Source of the DNA: Chthonomonas sp. UBA2391
GTDB lineage: Bacteria; Armatimonadota; Fimbriimonadia; Fimbriimonadales; Fimbriimonadaceae
NCBI GenBank assembly: GCA_002343825.1
Contig: DDSL01000086.1
Span: 18,144 to 27,726, forward strand
DNA length: 9,583 nt
Direction: 5' to 3'
In this document: one piece after another, positions 1-6,610 of the stretch
Position numbering within the stretch: position 1 is the stretch's first letter
Layout of the letters: each line of letters opens with the position of its first letter
Notes under the pieces: model-generated
The model's database searches: none
Seen by the model: the letters and a program-made list of their open reading frames with translations, nothing else
What the model was told of the DNA's origin: nothing
Position numbers and translations under genes: made by a program

Positions 1-1621
1 AATCAGGAACGATCTCGGGCCGCATCAAAACGACCACCGCACCGAGATCCCCGCCGCTTCGAGCCCGGGCATCCACGAGTTGCCAACCTGGGACCTGACC
101 CGTCCAGGCTCGCCCATCGAGGGTGGTCTTGACTTCCACCGCTTGCTTCAAGTCCGGTTGAGTCGACCACTCGGAGAGCTTCCACGAGATGACCCCGCCC
201 GAGTTCGTGGTGAGCTCACTTTTCTGCTCACCCATCTGAACCTGCACCGGAACGCGTACGAGCGATTGCCCAGAGAGATCGACAAGGCGGAGCAGGGCGG
301 TCGAAGGCAACGCCGCCGAGCCTCCGCCCAAGATCCTCACGACATCGGTCGAGCAAAGAAGTCCGTGGTCGGGAAGCTCTTCGGATTGAAGAAAATCGAC
401 TTGGGTCGGAGCCCGGAGCAGCGGGACCAAGCCCGGCAAGTCGCCTTCATCGCGGGAATCGCCGTAGCCGCTGACATTACCGGGCTCGTTGCCAGGCGAG
501 AGTCCAATCGCGGCAAGGACCGAAGTCAGATCGGCACCTGCAGGGCGACCCCCGGTGGGGGTGAGACCAACGACCGGGCTAACCCCCTGCAGGGCAAAGG
601 AGAATCGGCTTCCGGGGCCGATGACCGAATTCAGCGACTCGACCGCGACGGCTTGCTCGATCCTCGCATTCCAATCCAAACCGGCACTAGGGGAAACGGT
701 GAGCTTTGGCGCCCCCGTCCAGCTGAGTCGGTGAGCCCTCAGATCGGTGTCGCCAGGTGCGACGAGAAAGGCCGTTGCGGGGAACTGAATTCCGGGGACC
801 CGGACGGTCGGCCCGGCGGAACTGATGACCACTGGTGCGCTTCCCTGAGAGAAGACCTTGACCTGCACTCCGGGAGTCGGATCGGCAACGGTGAGGACCC
901 AATCCGTTGCATCCAGCGCGGCCCCCACTAGCGCAGGGTTCTGAGCTGGAGCCGTGGCGGGTGGACTGTAGGTGATCTCTAGCTTCGGACCCCGATCGGG
1001 GACTTCGCTACTCGTAAACTCGACTCGATCACTCAGCTCGATCGCGAGGCCAAAGCTGGGAGACTCGCCCGAGAGCTTGCTCCGAAGCCAGACTTCGAGT
1101 CCGGTCAGGATGAGTTGTTCTTCGGAGTCTTGGGTTCCCAAGAGGCCCAAAGGTAGGGCATCGAGTTCACCTTTGGCTCCCGCTCGCGACCACTTGGTTC
1201 CCCCAAAGGACTGTTCCCAGGTTGCCCCGGTCGCCGTTTGGCGTCTGGGATGGTCGGCCTTTAGCCCCGCGTCGAGGATGTTGCGCCGCCCTGGCCCCTC
1301 GCCCCACGGCCGCACGATTGAACGAACCGCGACCTGCCCGGCCGCCCCCCCGATCTCTTTATTGAGCAAGAGCCGCGCCGATTCGATCTTGGCGCCCGGT
1401 GGAAGGGCATTCTCGACTCCAACGAAGTCGAGAAGCAGCACCGTTCCGCCGCCGCTTGAGAGCAGCCGATCTCGGCCGAAATTGCGTTGCGGCTCGGTCT
1501 GGCTGATAAACGTATCCTGCACCCGAACCGTCAGGCGACTGGATGCTCCCCCCACTGTGAGGACCTCCCCAACCGCACCCATAGCCAAGCAGGCAAAAAG
1601 ACCGATCACGGCGACGCGCAT
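1..1621 (-). CDS. Secreted DNRLRE-domain protein, 3' end beyond window
   Basis: The minus strand reads open from ATG at 1621 to the left edge (540 codons, no stop in the window). The N-terminus looks like a Sec signal peptide: MRVAVIGLF followed by a hydrophobic stretch, with cleavage plausible near residue 18. The Cys at residue 11 lies too early and in too poor a context for a lipobox. Residues about 32-218 match the DNRLRE fold found in secreted bacterial proteins: VQDTFISQ, NFGRDRLL, LLLDFVGVE, LPPGAKIESARLLL, a TW...W segment near 134-144, and the closing FTSSEVPDRGPKLEITY. Residues 220-540 look like extracellular beta-sandwich linker or repeat material that I cannot assign. The gene starts 22 bp after the lexA stop on the same strand with no terminator between, so it is probably read through from lexA. 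No clear Shine-Dalgarno precedes the ATG. The domain call is fairly secure; the protein's function is unknown. Confidence 0.85.
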   Translation of the reverse strand, partial: MRVAVIGLFACLAMGAVGEVLTVGGASSRLTVRVQDTFISQTEPQRNFGRDRLLSSGGGTVLLLDFVGVENALPPGAKIESARLLLNKEIGGAAGQVAVRSIVRPWGEGPGRRNILDAGLKADHPRRQTATGATWEQSFGGTKWSRAGAKGELDALPLGLLGTQDSEEQLILTGLEVWLRSKLSGESPSFGLAIELSDRVEFTSSEVPDRGPKLEITYSPPATAPAQNPALVGAALDATDWVLTVADPTPGVQVKVFSQGSAPVVISSAGPTVRVPGIQFPATAFLVAPGDTDLRAHRLSWTGAPKLTVSPSAGLDWNARIEQAVAVESLNSVIGPGSRFSFALQGVSPVVGLTPTGGRPAGADLTSVLAAIGLSPGNEPGNVSGYGDSRDEGDLPGLVPLLRAPTQVDFLQSEELPDHGLLCSTDVVRILGGGSAALPSTALLRLVDLSGQSLVRVPVQVQMGEQKSELTTNSGGVISWKLSEWSTQPDLKQAVEVKTTLDGRAWTGQVPGWQLVDARARSGGDLGAVVVLMRPEIVPD

Positions 1622-1643
1622 GTCCGTGAGCGTACCCAGCCCG

Positions 1644-2276
1644 CTAGAAGGCCATACCGGCGTAATCTCGGATCAAACCGACAACTCGGCCAATCACCGA
1701 GGCATCGTCGCTCGGATGCACCAGGATAGGCTCGTAGGCCGGGTTGCTGGAGATCAGGCGAATCCCTTCTCGGTCGCGGTGAAGCCGCTTCACCGTAGCC
1801 TCTTCGTTTAGCATGAAGGCGACCAGATCTCCGTGATTAGCGGTGCTCTGTGGCCTAATGACCACCAAATCCCGAGGCATGATGCCCTCGCCAGTCATGG
1901 AATCCCCTCGGACGCGCAGCAAGAAGGCCCCTTCGATATTCCGCACCATCTCACTCGGAACCGGGATCAAATCTTCTACTTGTTCTTGAGCAGTGATCGG
2001 TTTACCCGCTGCAATGGTGCCCACTAGCGGCAGCATCGAGACCTTTTGGCTACTCTGGAAGGCCGGGTGAATCACCCGAATCGAGCGAGGAAGGTTGGCC
2101 CGCTCGATGTAGCCTTTTTTCTCAAGCGCATCGAGGTGGACGGTCACCCCACGGAGCGACCCGATATCGAACGCTGCTCCGATCTCCCTGATAGAAGGGG
2201 GATAACCCTCCTTTCGGATGTACTCTTGGATGAACTGAAGGATGCGTTCTTGTCGCTGGGTCAAGCCTCGTGCCAT
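1644..2276 (-). CDS. lexA: LexA repressor (SOS response, S24 autoprotease)
   Basis: A 210-residue protein of standard LexA length. The N-terminal winged helix-turn-helix covers residues 1-65, with TQRQERILQFIQEYI, then PPSIREIGAAFDI and the recognition region SLRGVTVHLDALEKKGYI. The hinge leads to the scissile Ala90-Gly91 in LPLVGTIAAGKPI. The catalytic Ser126 lies in RVRGDSMTGEGI and the general-base Lys163 in ATVKRL, so the RecA-stimulated self-cleavage machinery is intact. By family knowledge it represses DNA-damage genes as a dimer. The recognition helix differs from both the E. coli and the Bacillus versions, so the operator is probably neither of the classical ones. The start ATG at 2276 has GGAG six bases upstream. 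A perfect dyad lies 29-55 bases upstream of the start and is probably its own operator. A secreted-protein gene follows 22 bp downstream on the same strand. Confidence 0.97.
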   Translation of the reverse strand: MARGLTQRQERILQFIQEYIRKEGYPPSIREIGAAFDIGSLRGVTVHLDALEKKGYIERANLPRSIRVIHPAFQSSQKVSMLPLVGTIAAGKPITAQEQVEDLIPVPSEMVRNIEGAFLLRVRGDSMTGEGIMPRDLVVIRPQSTANHGDLVAFMLNEEATVKRLHRDREGIRLISSNPAYEPILVHPSDDASVIGRVVGLIRDYAGMAF

Positions 2277-2304
2277 AAATTCTCCATGACTCCTGATTCA
2301 GTCG

Positions 2305-2331
2305 TCATCTGTCCTACGATACCACAGATGA
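2305..2331. promoter_or_regulatory. Inverted repeat upstream of lexA, candidate LexA operator
   Basis: TCATCTGT (2305-2312) and ACAGATGA (2324-2331) are perfect 8-base inverted arms separated by 11 bases. The core reads CTGT-N11-ACAG, which resembles the E. coli SOS box CTGT-N8-ACAG with three extra bases. It lies between lexA and the divergent gene at 2430, in the lexA leader. The dyad is seen directly. LexA binding is inferred from the position and from the usual autoregulation of lexA. Confidence 0.55.
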
Positions 2332-2342
2332 GTCTACTATTT

Positions 2343-2348
2343 ATTTTA
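2343..2348 (-). promoter_or_regulatory. Possible lexA -10 element
   Basis: On the minus strand 2348-2343 reads TAAAAT, a good -10 hexamer, but no convincing -35 is visible 16-18 bases upstream. If used, transcription would start near 2336 and the 2305-2331 dyad would sit just downstream of the start, a position where a bound repressor would block initiation or clearance. Confidence 0.3.
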
Positions 2349-2387
2349 CTGCTTTGAGACGTAGAAAAGGATCGGAAAGGCGCACCA

Positions 2388-2396
2388 TGCCATAAT
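2388..2396 (+). promoter_or_regulatory. Possible extended -10 promoter of the chaperone-rsmI-export operon
   Basis: TGC-CATAAT at 2388-2396 fits an extended -10 (TGn-TATAAT with one mismatch). It would start RNA near 2403, giving a leader of about 27 bases that includes the G-run Shine-Dalgarno before the TTG at 2430. No good -35 is seen, as can be the case for extended -10 promoters. Confidence 0.35.
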
Positions 2397-2429
2397 TCCA
2401 GCCGAGCCCATTATTGGGGGGATGTTCCG

Positions 2430-4202
2430 TTGTCAATCAGTAATGTTCGAAGTTTGGTCGAGAAATCCGGTTGCGGAGTGATCGTTGCGGTCGTGGTGGC
2501 CGCCCTGTTCATCGTTTCCCTGGTACCGGGCGCATGCGGTAGGGGTGGGCCACAGCAGGCCGAAGTCAAAGAGCCGACCTCGCCGACGATTGCTCAAATT
2601 GGCGAAACCAAGATCACGGCCGCTCAACTGGATACGCAGATCACCCAAATGCGCAACAGCTTCGGCGGAGCCGTTCTTTCGCCTCGCCTCGAAGGGGATC
2701 TCCTCGGGTTTGCGGTGATGGGTGCGCTCCAGGGAGCGGTTGGAACGGAGCTTGCTCGCAAGGCCGGGATCAAGATTACCGACGAAGAAATTGGCAAGGA
2801 AGTCGATACCGCCATTTCTGCCGAGGTGATGAACCTCCGCCAGCAACTCATCTCGGAGAAAAAGCTGAAGGAGAACGCTACCGACGCGGAACTCGCAGCG
2901 GTCTTTAAGAAAGAAACCAACCGCGATCTTGAATCCGTTAAGGCCGAGGCCAAAAAGCGATCGATCGAAGATCCGAATCAGCGAGCCCAGGTGGAACAAC
3001 AGATCCTGACCCGCAAACTGATTGAAAAGTATGAAGCCGACGCCAAGTTCTCAGACGAGGACGTCAAGCTCAGTCGCCAAACGGTGACCGCTCAGCGGGT
3101 GTTCGTTCCGAAGAGCTCGACCAAGGGCGATCCCAGCGATAGAATCAAGAAAGCCGAAGCCGAGATCAAGGCCAGGAAGCCCTTCGGCGAAGTAGTGGCG
3201 GCCTATTCCGAAGATCTTCCCGAACCCAATAAGTCTCTCAAGGACAGCACGACTCCGATCCAGATGGGGATCGTTCTCTCGACCCCCGCCATGGCCCCGC
3301 TCAAGACTCTGGGAGAAGGTCAGGTTAGCCCGATCATCGAGCTGCCCGAGGGGTTCGCGATCTACAAGTTCACCAAGGTGACCAAGGTTTCCCAGGCGGA
3401 TTTCGACAAAAACAAAGCCCAGTTCACTAAGGACCTCGCTCGGGAGTCGGCTCAAGTACGGATTGGAAATGAGCGCCGCGAGCTGAGCAAGCCAGAGAAC
3501 ATCCAGTGGAAGAGTGTTGGAATGAAGGCGGTCTACACCTTGGCCATGGGGCCCTCCCAAACCATGGGCGACAAGGCCAAACTCGACAAGCTGAACCAAG
3601 AGGTCTTGGCCATGGCCAACGACCCGGCCGATGAGTTTGGAAATCGAGCTCTCGCCTTCGCCAAGCTGAAGGCCAGTGATGCTCTCTGGAACCAGGCTGA
3701 CGAGGCCAAAAAGAAGGCCCAAGTCGACACCCGTCTCGAAGTCCTGCAAGCGGTCCTGGGATATACGGAGAGCGCCGAGGTCCGGCTGGATCAGGTCGAA
3801 GCCCTCAAGCTGAAGGGTGACGCCACGGCAGGAGAAACCCTGGCCCAAGCGGCCGCGATGAATACCCAGTACGACGAAGCTGGAAAGGGCATCAATGACC
3901 GGATCAACCAGCTTCTGGCTGACCTTGAAAAGGGCAAGTTGATCAATCCCGACCAAAAGACGGCCCTGGTCAATGCTCAAGCCGAGTGGAAGAAGAACTA
4001 CGACATGATGCTGGCCGAAAAGAAGCGTCAGGAAGAGGACCTGAAGAGGCAAGAAGCAGAGGCCAAAAAAGCCGCTGAGGAAGAAAAGAAGAAGGCCGCG
4101 AGCGGACCGTCCAAGCCGGCCCCGCCGAGTAGCGAAAGCCTGACTCAACCGACTCCGCCGGCTCCTCAGGGAGCGCCGAACCCCCTTGGCGGAGGGCAAT
4201 AA
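2430..4202 (+). CDS. SurA/PpiD-like membrane-anchored chaperone with degenerate parvulin domain
   Basis: A 590-residue protein. The TTG start at 2430 is preceded by the G-rich run GGGGGGA about eight bases upstream; the ATG at 2422 is in another frame. Residues 16-33 form one hydrophobic segment, a signal anchor or uncleaved signal; the following PGAC is a poor lipobox. Residues about 52-215 are the helical SurA_N-type chaperone region (IAQIGETKITAAQLD). Residues about 220-316 align with a PpiC/parvulin domain: the order AQRVFV, KPFGEVVAAYSED, LGEGQVSPIIE, GFAIYKF is preserved. The histidines usually found at the first strand (HIL) and near the end (G-x-HI) are replaced, so catalysis is doubtful. 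Residues 380-520 are alpha-helical, about 520-557 a charged K/E/A coiled coil, and 558-590 a Pro/Ser-rich tail. It probably helps fold or hold exported proteins outside the cytoplasmic membrane, which would suit the polysaccharide export gene in the same operon. Confidence 0.85.
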   Translation: MSISNVRSLVEKSGCGVIVAVVVAALFIVSLVPGACGRGGPQQAEVKEPTSPTIAQIGETKITAAQLDTQITQMRNSFGGAVLSPRLEGDLLGFAVMGALQGAVGTELARKAGIKITDEEIGKEVDTAISAEVMNLRQQLISEKKLKENATDAELAAVFKKETNRDLESVKAEAKKRSIEDPNQRAQVEQQILTRKLIEKYEADAKFSDEDVKLSRQTVTAQRVFVPKSSTKGDPSDRIKKAEAEIKARKPFGEVVAAYSEDLPEPNKSLKDSTTPIQMGIVLSTPAMAPLKTLGEGQVSPIIELPEGFAIYKFTKVTKVSQADFDKNKAQFTKDLARESAQVRIGNERRELSKPENIQWKSVGMKAVYTLAMGPSQTMGDKAKLDKLNQEVLAMANDPADEFGNRALAFAKLKASDALWNQADEAKKKAQVDTRLEVLQAVLGYTESAEVRLDQVEALKLKGDATAGETLAQAAAMNTQYDEAGKGINDRINQLLADLEKGKLINPDQKTALVNAQAEWKKNYDMMLAEKKRQEEDLKRQEAEAKKAAEEEKKKAASGPSKPAPPSSESLTQPTPPAPQGAPNPLGGGQ

Positions 4203-4926
4203 GCCGAACGGGTCGCGGCTGATCTCAGTCGCGACCCCTATCGGGAATCTGGGAGACCTCTCGCCGCGGGCAGTTGAGGTTCTCACCGGGGCCGATTTTT
4301 GGATCGTGGAAGATTCCCGCGTCAGCGGGAGGCTAGCTGCCCACCTCGGGGTCAAGAAGCCGATGTCGATCCTCAACGATCACACGGGTCCGGGGGCCAT
4401 CGAGAAGTACCTGGACCAAATAGAGGAGGGAAAGACGGCCGCGCTTCTCACCGATGGCGGAGCACCAAGCATCAGCGACCCCGGTGCACTATTGGTCGAT
4501 GGGGCCTACGAGCGAGGTGTGGAAGTCGATGCGGTCCCTGGGCCCTCGGCAGTGATCGATGCCCTCATGCTCAGCGGCTTTTTTGCCCAACGTTTTGCCT
4601 TCCTGGGATTTTTGGGTCGAAAGTCAGGAGATATTCGAAAAGAACTGCTCCCGTTTGAAGAGAGCCCGATGACGTTGGTTCTCTTCGAATCGCCGCATCG
4701 AATCGACGCTTTTTTGCAAGTTGCCGCCGAAATCATGCCGGAACGGAGATATGCCCTGTGCCGGGAGCTCACAAAGCTCCATCAGCAGGTCTGGCGAGGA
4801 ACTTTGCCGAACTTGCCGAAAGTTGAAGAGATGGCGCGTCGTGGCGAGTTCACCATCGTCTTAGAAGGTAAGCGCCGCGCCCGAACGGGTAAATTGACGG
4901 GCACGCAAGGATTGCGAACGAGATGA
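4186..4926 (+). CDS. rsmI: 16S rRNA (cytidine(1402)-2'-O)-methyltransferase RsmI
   Basis: A 246-residue SAM-dependent tetrapyrrole-methylase-fold enzyme that methylates the ribose 2'-OH of C1402 in the ribosomal P site. Diagnostic motifs are VATPIGNLGDLSPRAVEVL (15-33), VEDSRVSGRL (41-50, the family EDTR motif), LLTDGGAPSISDPG (87-100), VPGPSAV (117-123), LFESPHRI (166-173), CRELTK (192-197) and GEFTIVLEG (220-228). The protein stops soon after the catalytic domain with a basic tail. It lacks the roughly 45-residue C-terminal helical extension of E. coli RsmI (286 residues). The only usable start in frame is TTG at 4186, inside the end of the preceding gene (17-bp overlap), with GGGAG 12 bases upstream, so translation is probably coupled. 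Its stop overlaps the next start as ATGA. Confidence 0.95.
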   Translation: MAEGNKPNGSRLISVATPIGNLGDLSPRAVEVLTGADFWIVEDSRVSGRLAAHLGVKKPMSILNDHTGPGAIEKYLDQIEEGKTAALLTDGGAPSISDPGALLVDGAYERGVEVDAVPGPSAVIDALMLSGFFAQRFAFLGFLGRKSGDIRKELLPFEESPMTLVLFESPHRIDAFLQVAAEIMPERRYALCRELTKLHQQVWRGTLPNLPKVEEMARRGEFTIVLEGKRRARTGKLTGTQGLRTR

Positions 4927-5876
4927 AGAAAGCTGTTGCGTTAGGGATTATGTGGCTTCTGGTCACCGTGGCTGCGCTCGCACAAGTGTCGCCACCCGTG
5001 GTTCAAGACGGCACTTATCGCCTTCAACAAGAAGATGTGATCGAGATCCAGGTGCTCGACCAGCAGCAGATCCGGGCCCAGGTCACGGTCGGCAAGGACG
5101 GCAACATCACGGCTCCATTTGTAGGGGTCGTCCGGGCCGAAGGCAAGACCACGAGCGAGCTTGAAGCCGACCTCGTTCAGGAGTACATTCGCAAGGTCCG
5201 ACTGCGAGACCCCCGCGTTTCCGTCGTCATCGTCCGGTTCCGAGAGATCCTCGTCACCGTCGGTGGTGCGGTTCAAAGAGCAGGAAAACAGCCTGTGCGA
5301 CCAACCGACACGGTGCTCACGGTTGTTCAGAACGCCCAGCCGATCACCGCCAACAATACCGCCGACCTGCGTAAAGCAACCCTTCAGAAAGCCGGTTCGC
5401 GAGAACTGATTCCGCTTGATCTGCACGCAATGCTCATCAAAGGGGATATGTCGCAGAACTACCCGGTGACCGATGGCGACATCATCAATATTCCCGAGAA
5501 CACCAGGAATCGGGTCCAAGTGCTCGGCGCCGTTCAGCGACCACAAACGCTCACATACACCGAGCCGATGACCCTCAGCGACGCGATCACGGCCTGCGGT
5601 GGAGACATCCCCTACCGAACGAAGTTCTCGGAAGTGTATGTGATCCGCGAGCGACCCGGGATGCCCGGTAGTTACGTCCGGATTCGGGCCAACTACGTGA
5701 ACTTCCTAACCAAGGGAGACGCCAGCCAAAACGTGACTCTCCAGCCGGGCGACCTGGTCTACGTCAGCCAAACCAAGACCCCCGACGGAGGCCGAATTGG
5801 TGAGGTGGCCACGTCCATCGCCAACGTCTTCTTCATCCTCGACCGGATCGGTATCCGGTTCCTCGGCGGACCGTAG
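4923..5876 (+). CDS. Polysaccharide export protein (Wza/GumB family, SLBB)
   Basis: A 317-residue exported protein. The signal peptide covers residues 1-20 (MKKAVALGIMWLLVTVAALA, cleavage before QVSPP); no lipobox Cys is present, unlike E. coli Wza. Residues 30-108 form a Poly_export domain (YRLQQEDVIEIQVLDQQ, VGKDGNITAPFVGVVRAEG, DPRVSVVIVRF). Two SLBB-type beta-grasp repeats follow, about 110-190 (VTVGGAVQRAGKQPV ... DGDIINIP) and 197-282 (VQVLGAVQRPQTL ... PGDLVYVSQ). Residues 292-314 are a hydrophobic or amphipathic segment that could be the outer-membrane-crossing helix seen at the C-terminus of Wza. By family knowledge it forms a ring-shaped channel passing capsule or exopolysaccharide to the cell surface. 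The ATG overlaps the rsmI stop (ATGA), and AAGG lies 12 bases upstream. No polymerase, flippase or tyrosine kinase partner is in the window. Confidence 0.92.
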   Translation: MKKAVALGIMWLLVTVAALAQVSPPVVQDGTYRLQQEDVIEIQVLDQQQIRAQVTVGKDGNITAPFVGVVRAEGKTTSELEADLVQEYIRKVRLRDPRVSVVIVRFREILVTVGGAVQRAGKQPVRPTDTVLTVVQNAQPITANNTADLRKATLQKAGSRELIPLDLHAMLIKGDMSQNYPVTDGDIINIPENTRNRVQVLGAVQRPQTLTYTEPMTLSDAITACGGDIPYRTKFSEVYVIRERPGMPGSYVRIRANYVNFLTKGDASQNVTLQPGDLVYVSQTKTPDGGRIGEVATSIANVFFILDRIGIRFLGGP

Positions 5877-5898
5877 ATCGCCTGTCGTTTGAAGCCGA

Positions 5899-5931
5899 GC
5901 CCTTCCACCCAGCCGGGTGGGAGGGCTTTTT
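5899..5931 (+). terminator. Rho-independent terminator after the export gene
   Basis: GCCCTTCCACCC (5899-5910) pairs with GGGTGGGAGGGC (5915-5926) as a 12-bp stem with one G-U pair and an AGCC loop, followed directly by TTTTT (5927-5931). It lies 23 bases after the stop codon of the export gene and closes the 2430-5876 operon. Confidence 0.93.
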
Positions 5932-5950
5932 GCTACCCGGGCCGGGGTGG

Positions 5951-5956
5951 TACAAC
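5951..5956 (+). promoter_or_regulatory. Possible -10 element for a leaderless cyclophilin transcript
   Basis: TACAAC ends six bases before the ATG at 5963. A terminator directly upstream means the gene needs its own promoter. TTGCTA (5930-5935) could serve as a weak -35 with a short 15-base spacer. The match is imperfect. Confidence 0.3.
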
Positions 5957-5962
5957 CAAAGG

Positions 5963-6511
5963 ATGTCCGATCAAGTTTTGTCTGCGACGGCCGCTCCCGG
6001 AGCAACCCCACCCACCCCTGGTGAAGAGATCGCCATCCTGGAAACCAACCACGGCGTCATCCGGCTCAAGTTCTTTCCCGATGTCGCCCCCGGACACGTC
6101 GAAAACTTCAAGAATCTCGCTCGGGAGGGCTTTTACGATGGGACCCGGTTCCACCGCGTGATCCCGGGCTTCATGATTCAAGGTGGCGACCCGAACACCC
6201 GGGATAAGCCGCGAGAACTCCACGGAACCGGCGGCCCGGCCCACCGACTCAAGGCTGAGTTCAACCAAATCCCCCACACTCCCGGAATCCTGAGCGCGGC
6301 TCGGACCAGCGACCCCAATTCGGCCGGAAGCCAGTTCTTCCTGATGCACGAGACCTCGCCCCACCTCGACGGACAGTACACCGTTTATGGTCAGGTGATC
6401 GAGGGAATGGACGTCGTCGAGACGATTGTCAATCTGCCCCGAGACCGGCGCGACAACCCGTTGGAAGAGAACCCCGCGATCATCGAAAAGGTGACCATCT
6501 CGACCTTCTAA
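5963..6511 (+). CDS. Cyclophilin-type peptidyl-prolyl cis-trans isomerase
   Basis: A 182-residue single-domain cyclophilin. Residues 1-21 are an Ala/Pro/Thr-rich lead with no signal peptide, so it is probably cytoplasmic. The isomerase domain covers about 22-182: LETNHGVIRLKFFPDVAPG, then FHRVIPGFMIQGGD with the catalytic Arg65 and Gln73, AARTSDPNSAGSQFF with Gln124 and Phe125, and HLDGQYTVYGQVIEGMDVV. The residue matching Trp121 of human cyclophilin A, which governs cyclosporin binding, is His134, so low cyclosporin affinity is expected. I chose ATG at 5963. An in-frame TTG at 5930 would lie inside the preceding terminator and add a non-conserved leader. AAAGG abuts the ATG too closely to be a normal ribosome site, and TACAAC lies six bases upstream, so a leaderless transcript is possible. 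Confidence 0.95.
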   Translation: MSDQVLSATAAPGATPPTPGEEIAILETNHGVIRLKFFPDVAPGHVENFKNLAREGFYDGTRFHRVIPGFMIQGGDPNTRDKPRELHGTGGPAHRLKAEFNQIPHTPGILSAARTSDPNSAGSQFFLMHETSPHLDGQYTVYGQVIEGMDVVETIVNLPRDRRDNPLEENPAIIEKVTISTF

Positions 6512-6520
6512 AAGATCTGC

Positions 6521-6602
6521 TCGCAGCCCGGCCCGGAGGCCAATCCCCAGGGAGGGGCCCCGGCGCATCCGCGCCGCCCTCCCTGCCGCCCCCGGGCTGC
6601 GA
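6521..6602. repeat. Three-tier GC-rich hairpin filling the 6512-6610 spacer
   Basis: Three nested perfect inverted repeats are visible. The outer pair is TCGCAGCCCGG (6521-6531) with CCGGGCTGCGA (6592-6602), 11 bp. The middle pair is CAGGGAGGG (6548-6556) with CCCTCCCTG (6577-6585), 9 bp. The inner pair is CGGCGC (6561-6566) with GCGCCG (6571-6576), around an ATCC loop. Internal loops are asymmetric (16 and 6 bases, then a 4-base bulge). It starts nine bases after the cyclophilin stop and ends eight bases before the next ATG. No T-run follows, so it is not a standard intrinsic terminator. It may be a structured leader, an RNA-stabilising 3' end, or a REP-like palindrome. The pairing is certain; the role is not known. 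Confidence 0.75.
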
Positions 6603-6610
6603 AGACCAAC

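Noticed and set aside
80..1811. Two long plus-strand open frames (80-931 and 972-1811)
   Set aside because: They lie antisense to a continuous minus-strand frame with a signal peptide and a clear DNRLRE domain. Their translations are low-complexity Arg/Pro/Ser-rich and show no family features; the second also runs into lexA.
3051..4376. 441-codon minus-strand open frame opposite the chaperone and rsmI
   Set aside because: It spans two well-supported plus-strand genes, and its Leu/Arg-rich composition is that of a GC-rich shadow frame.
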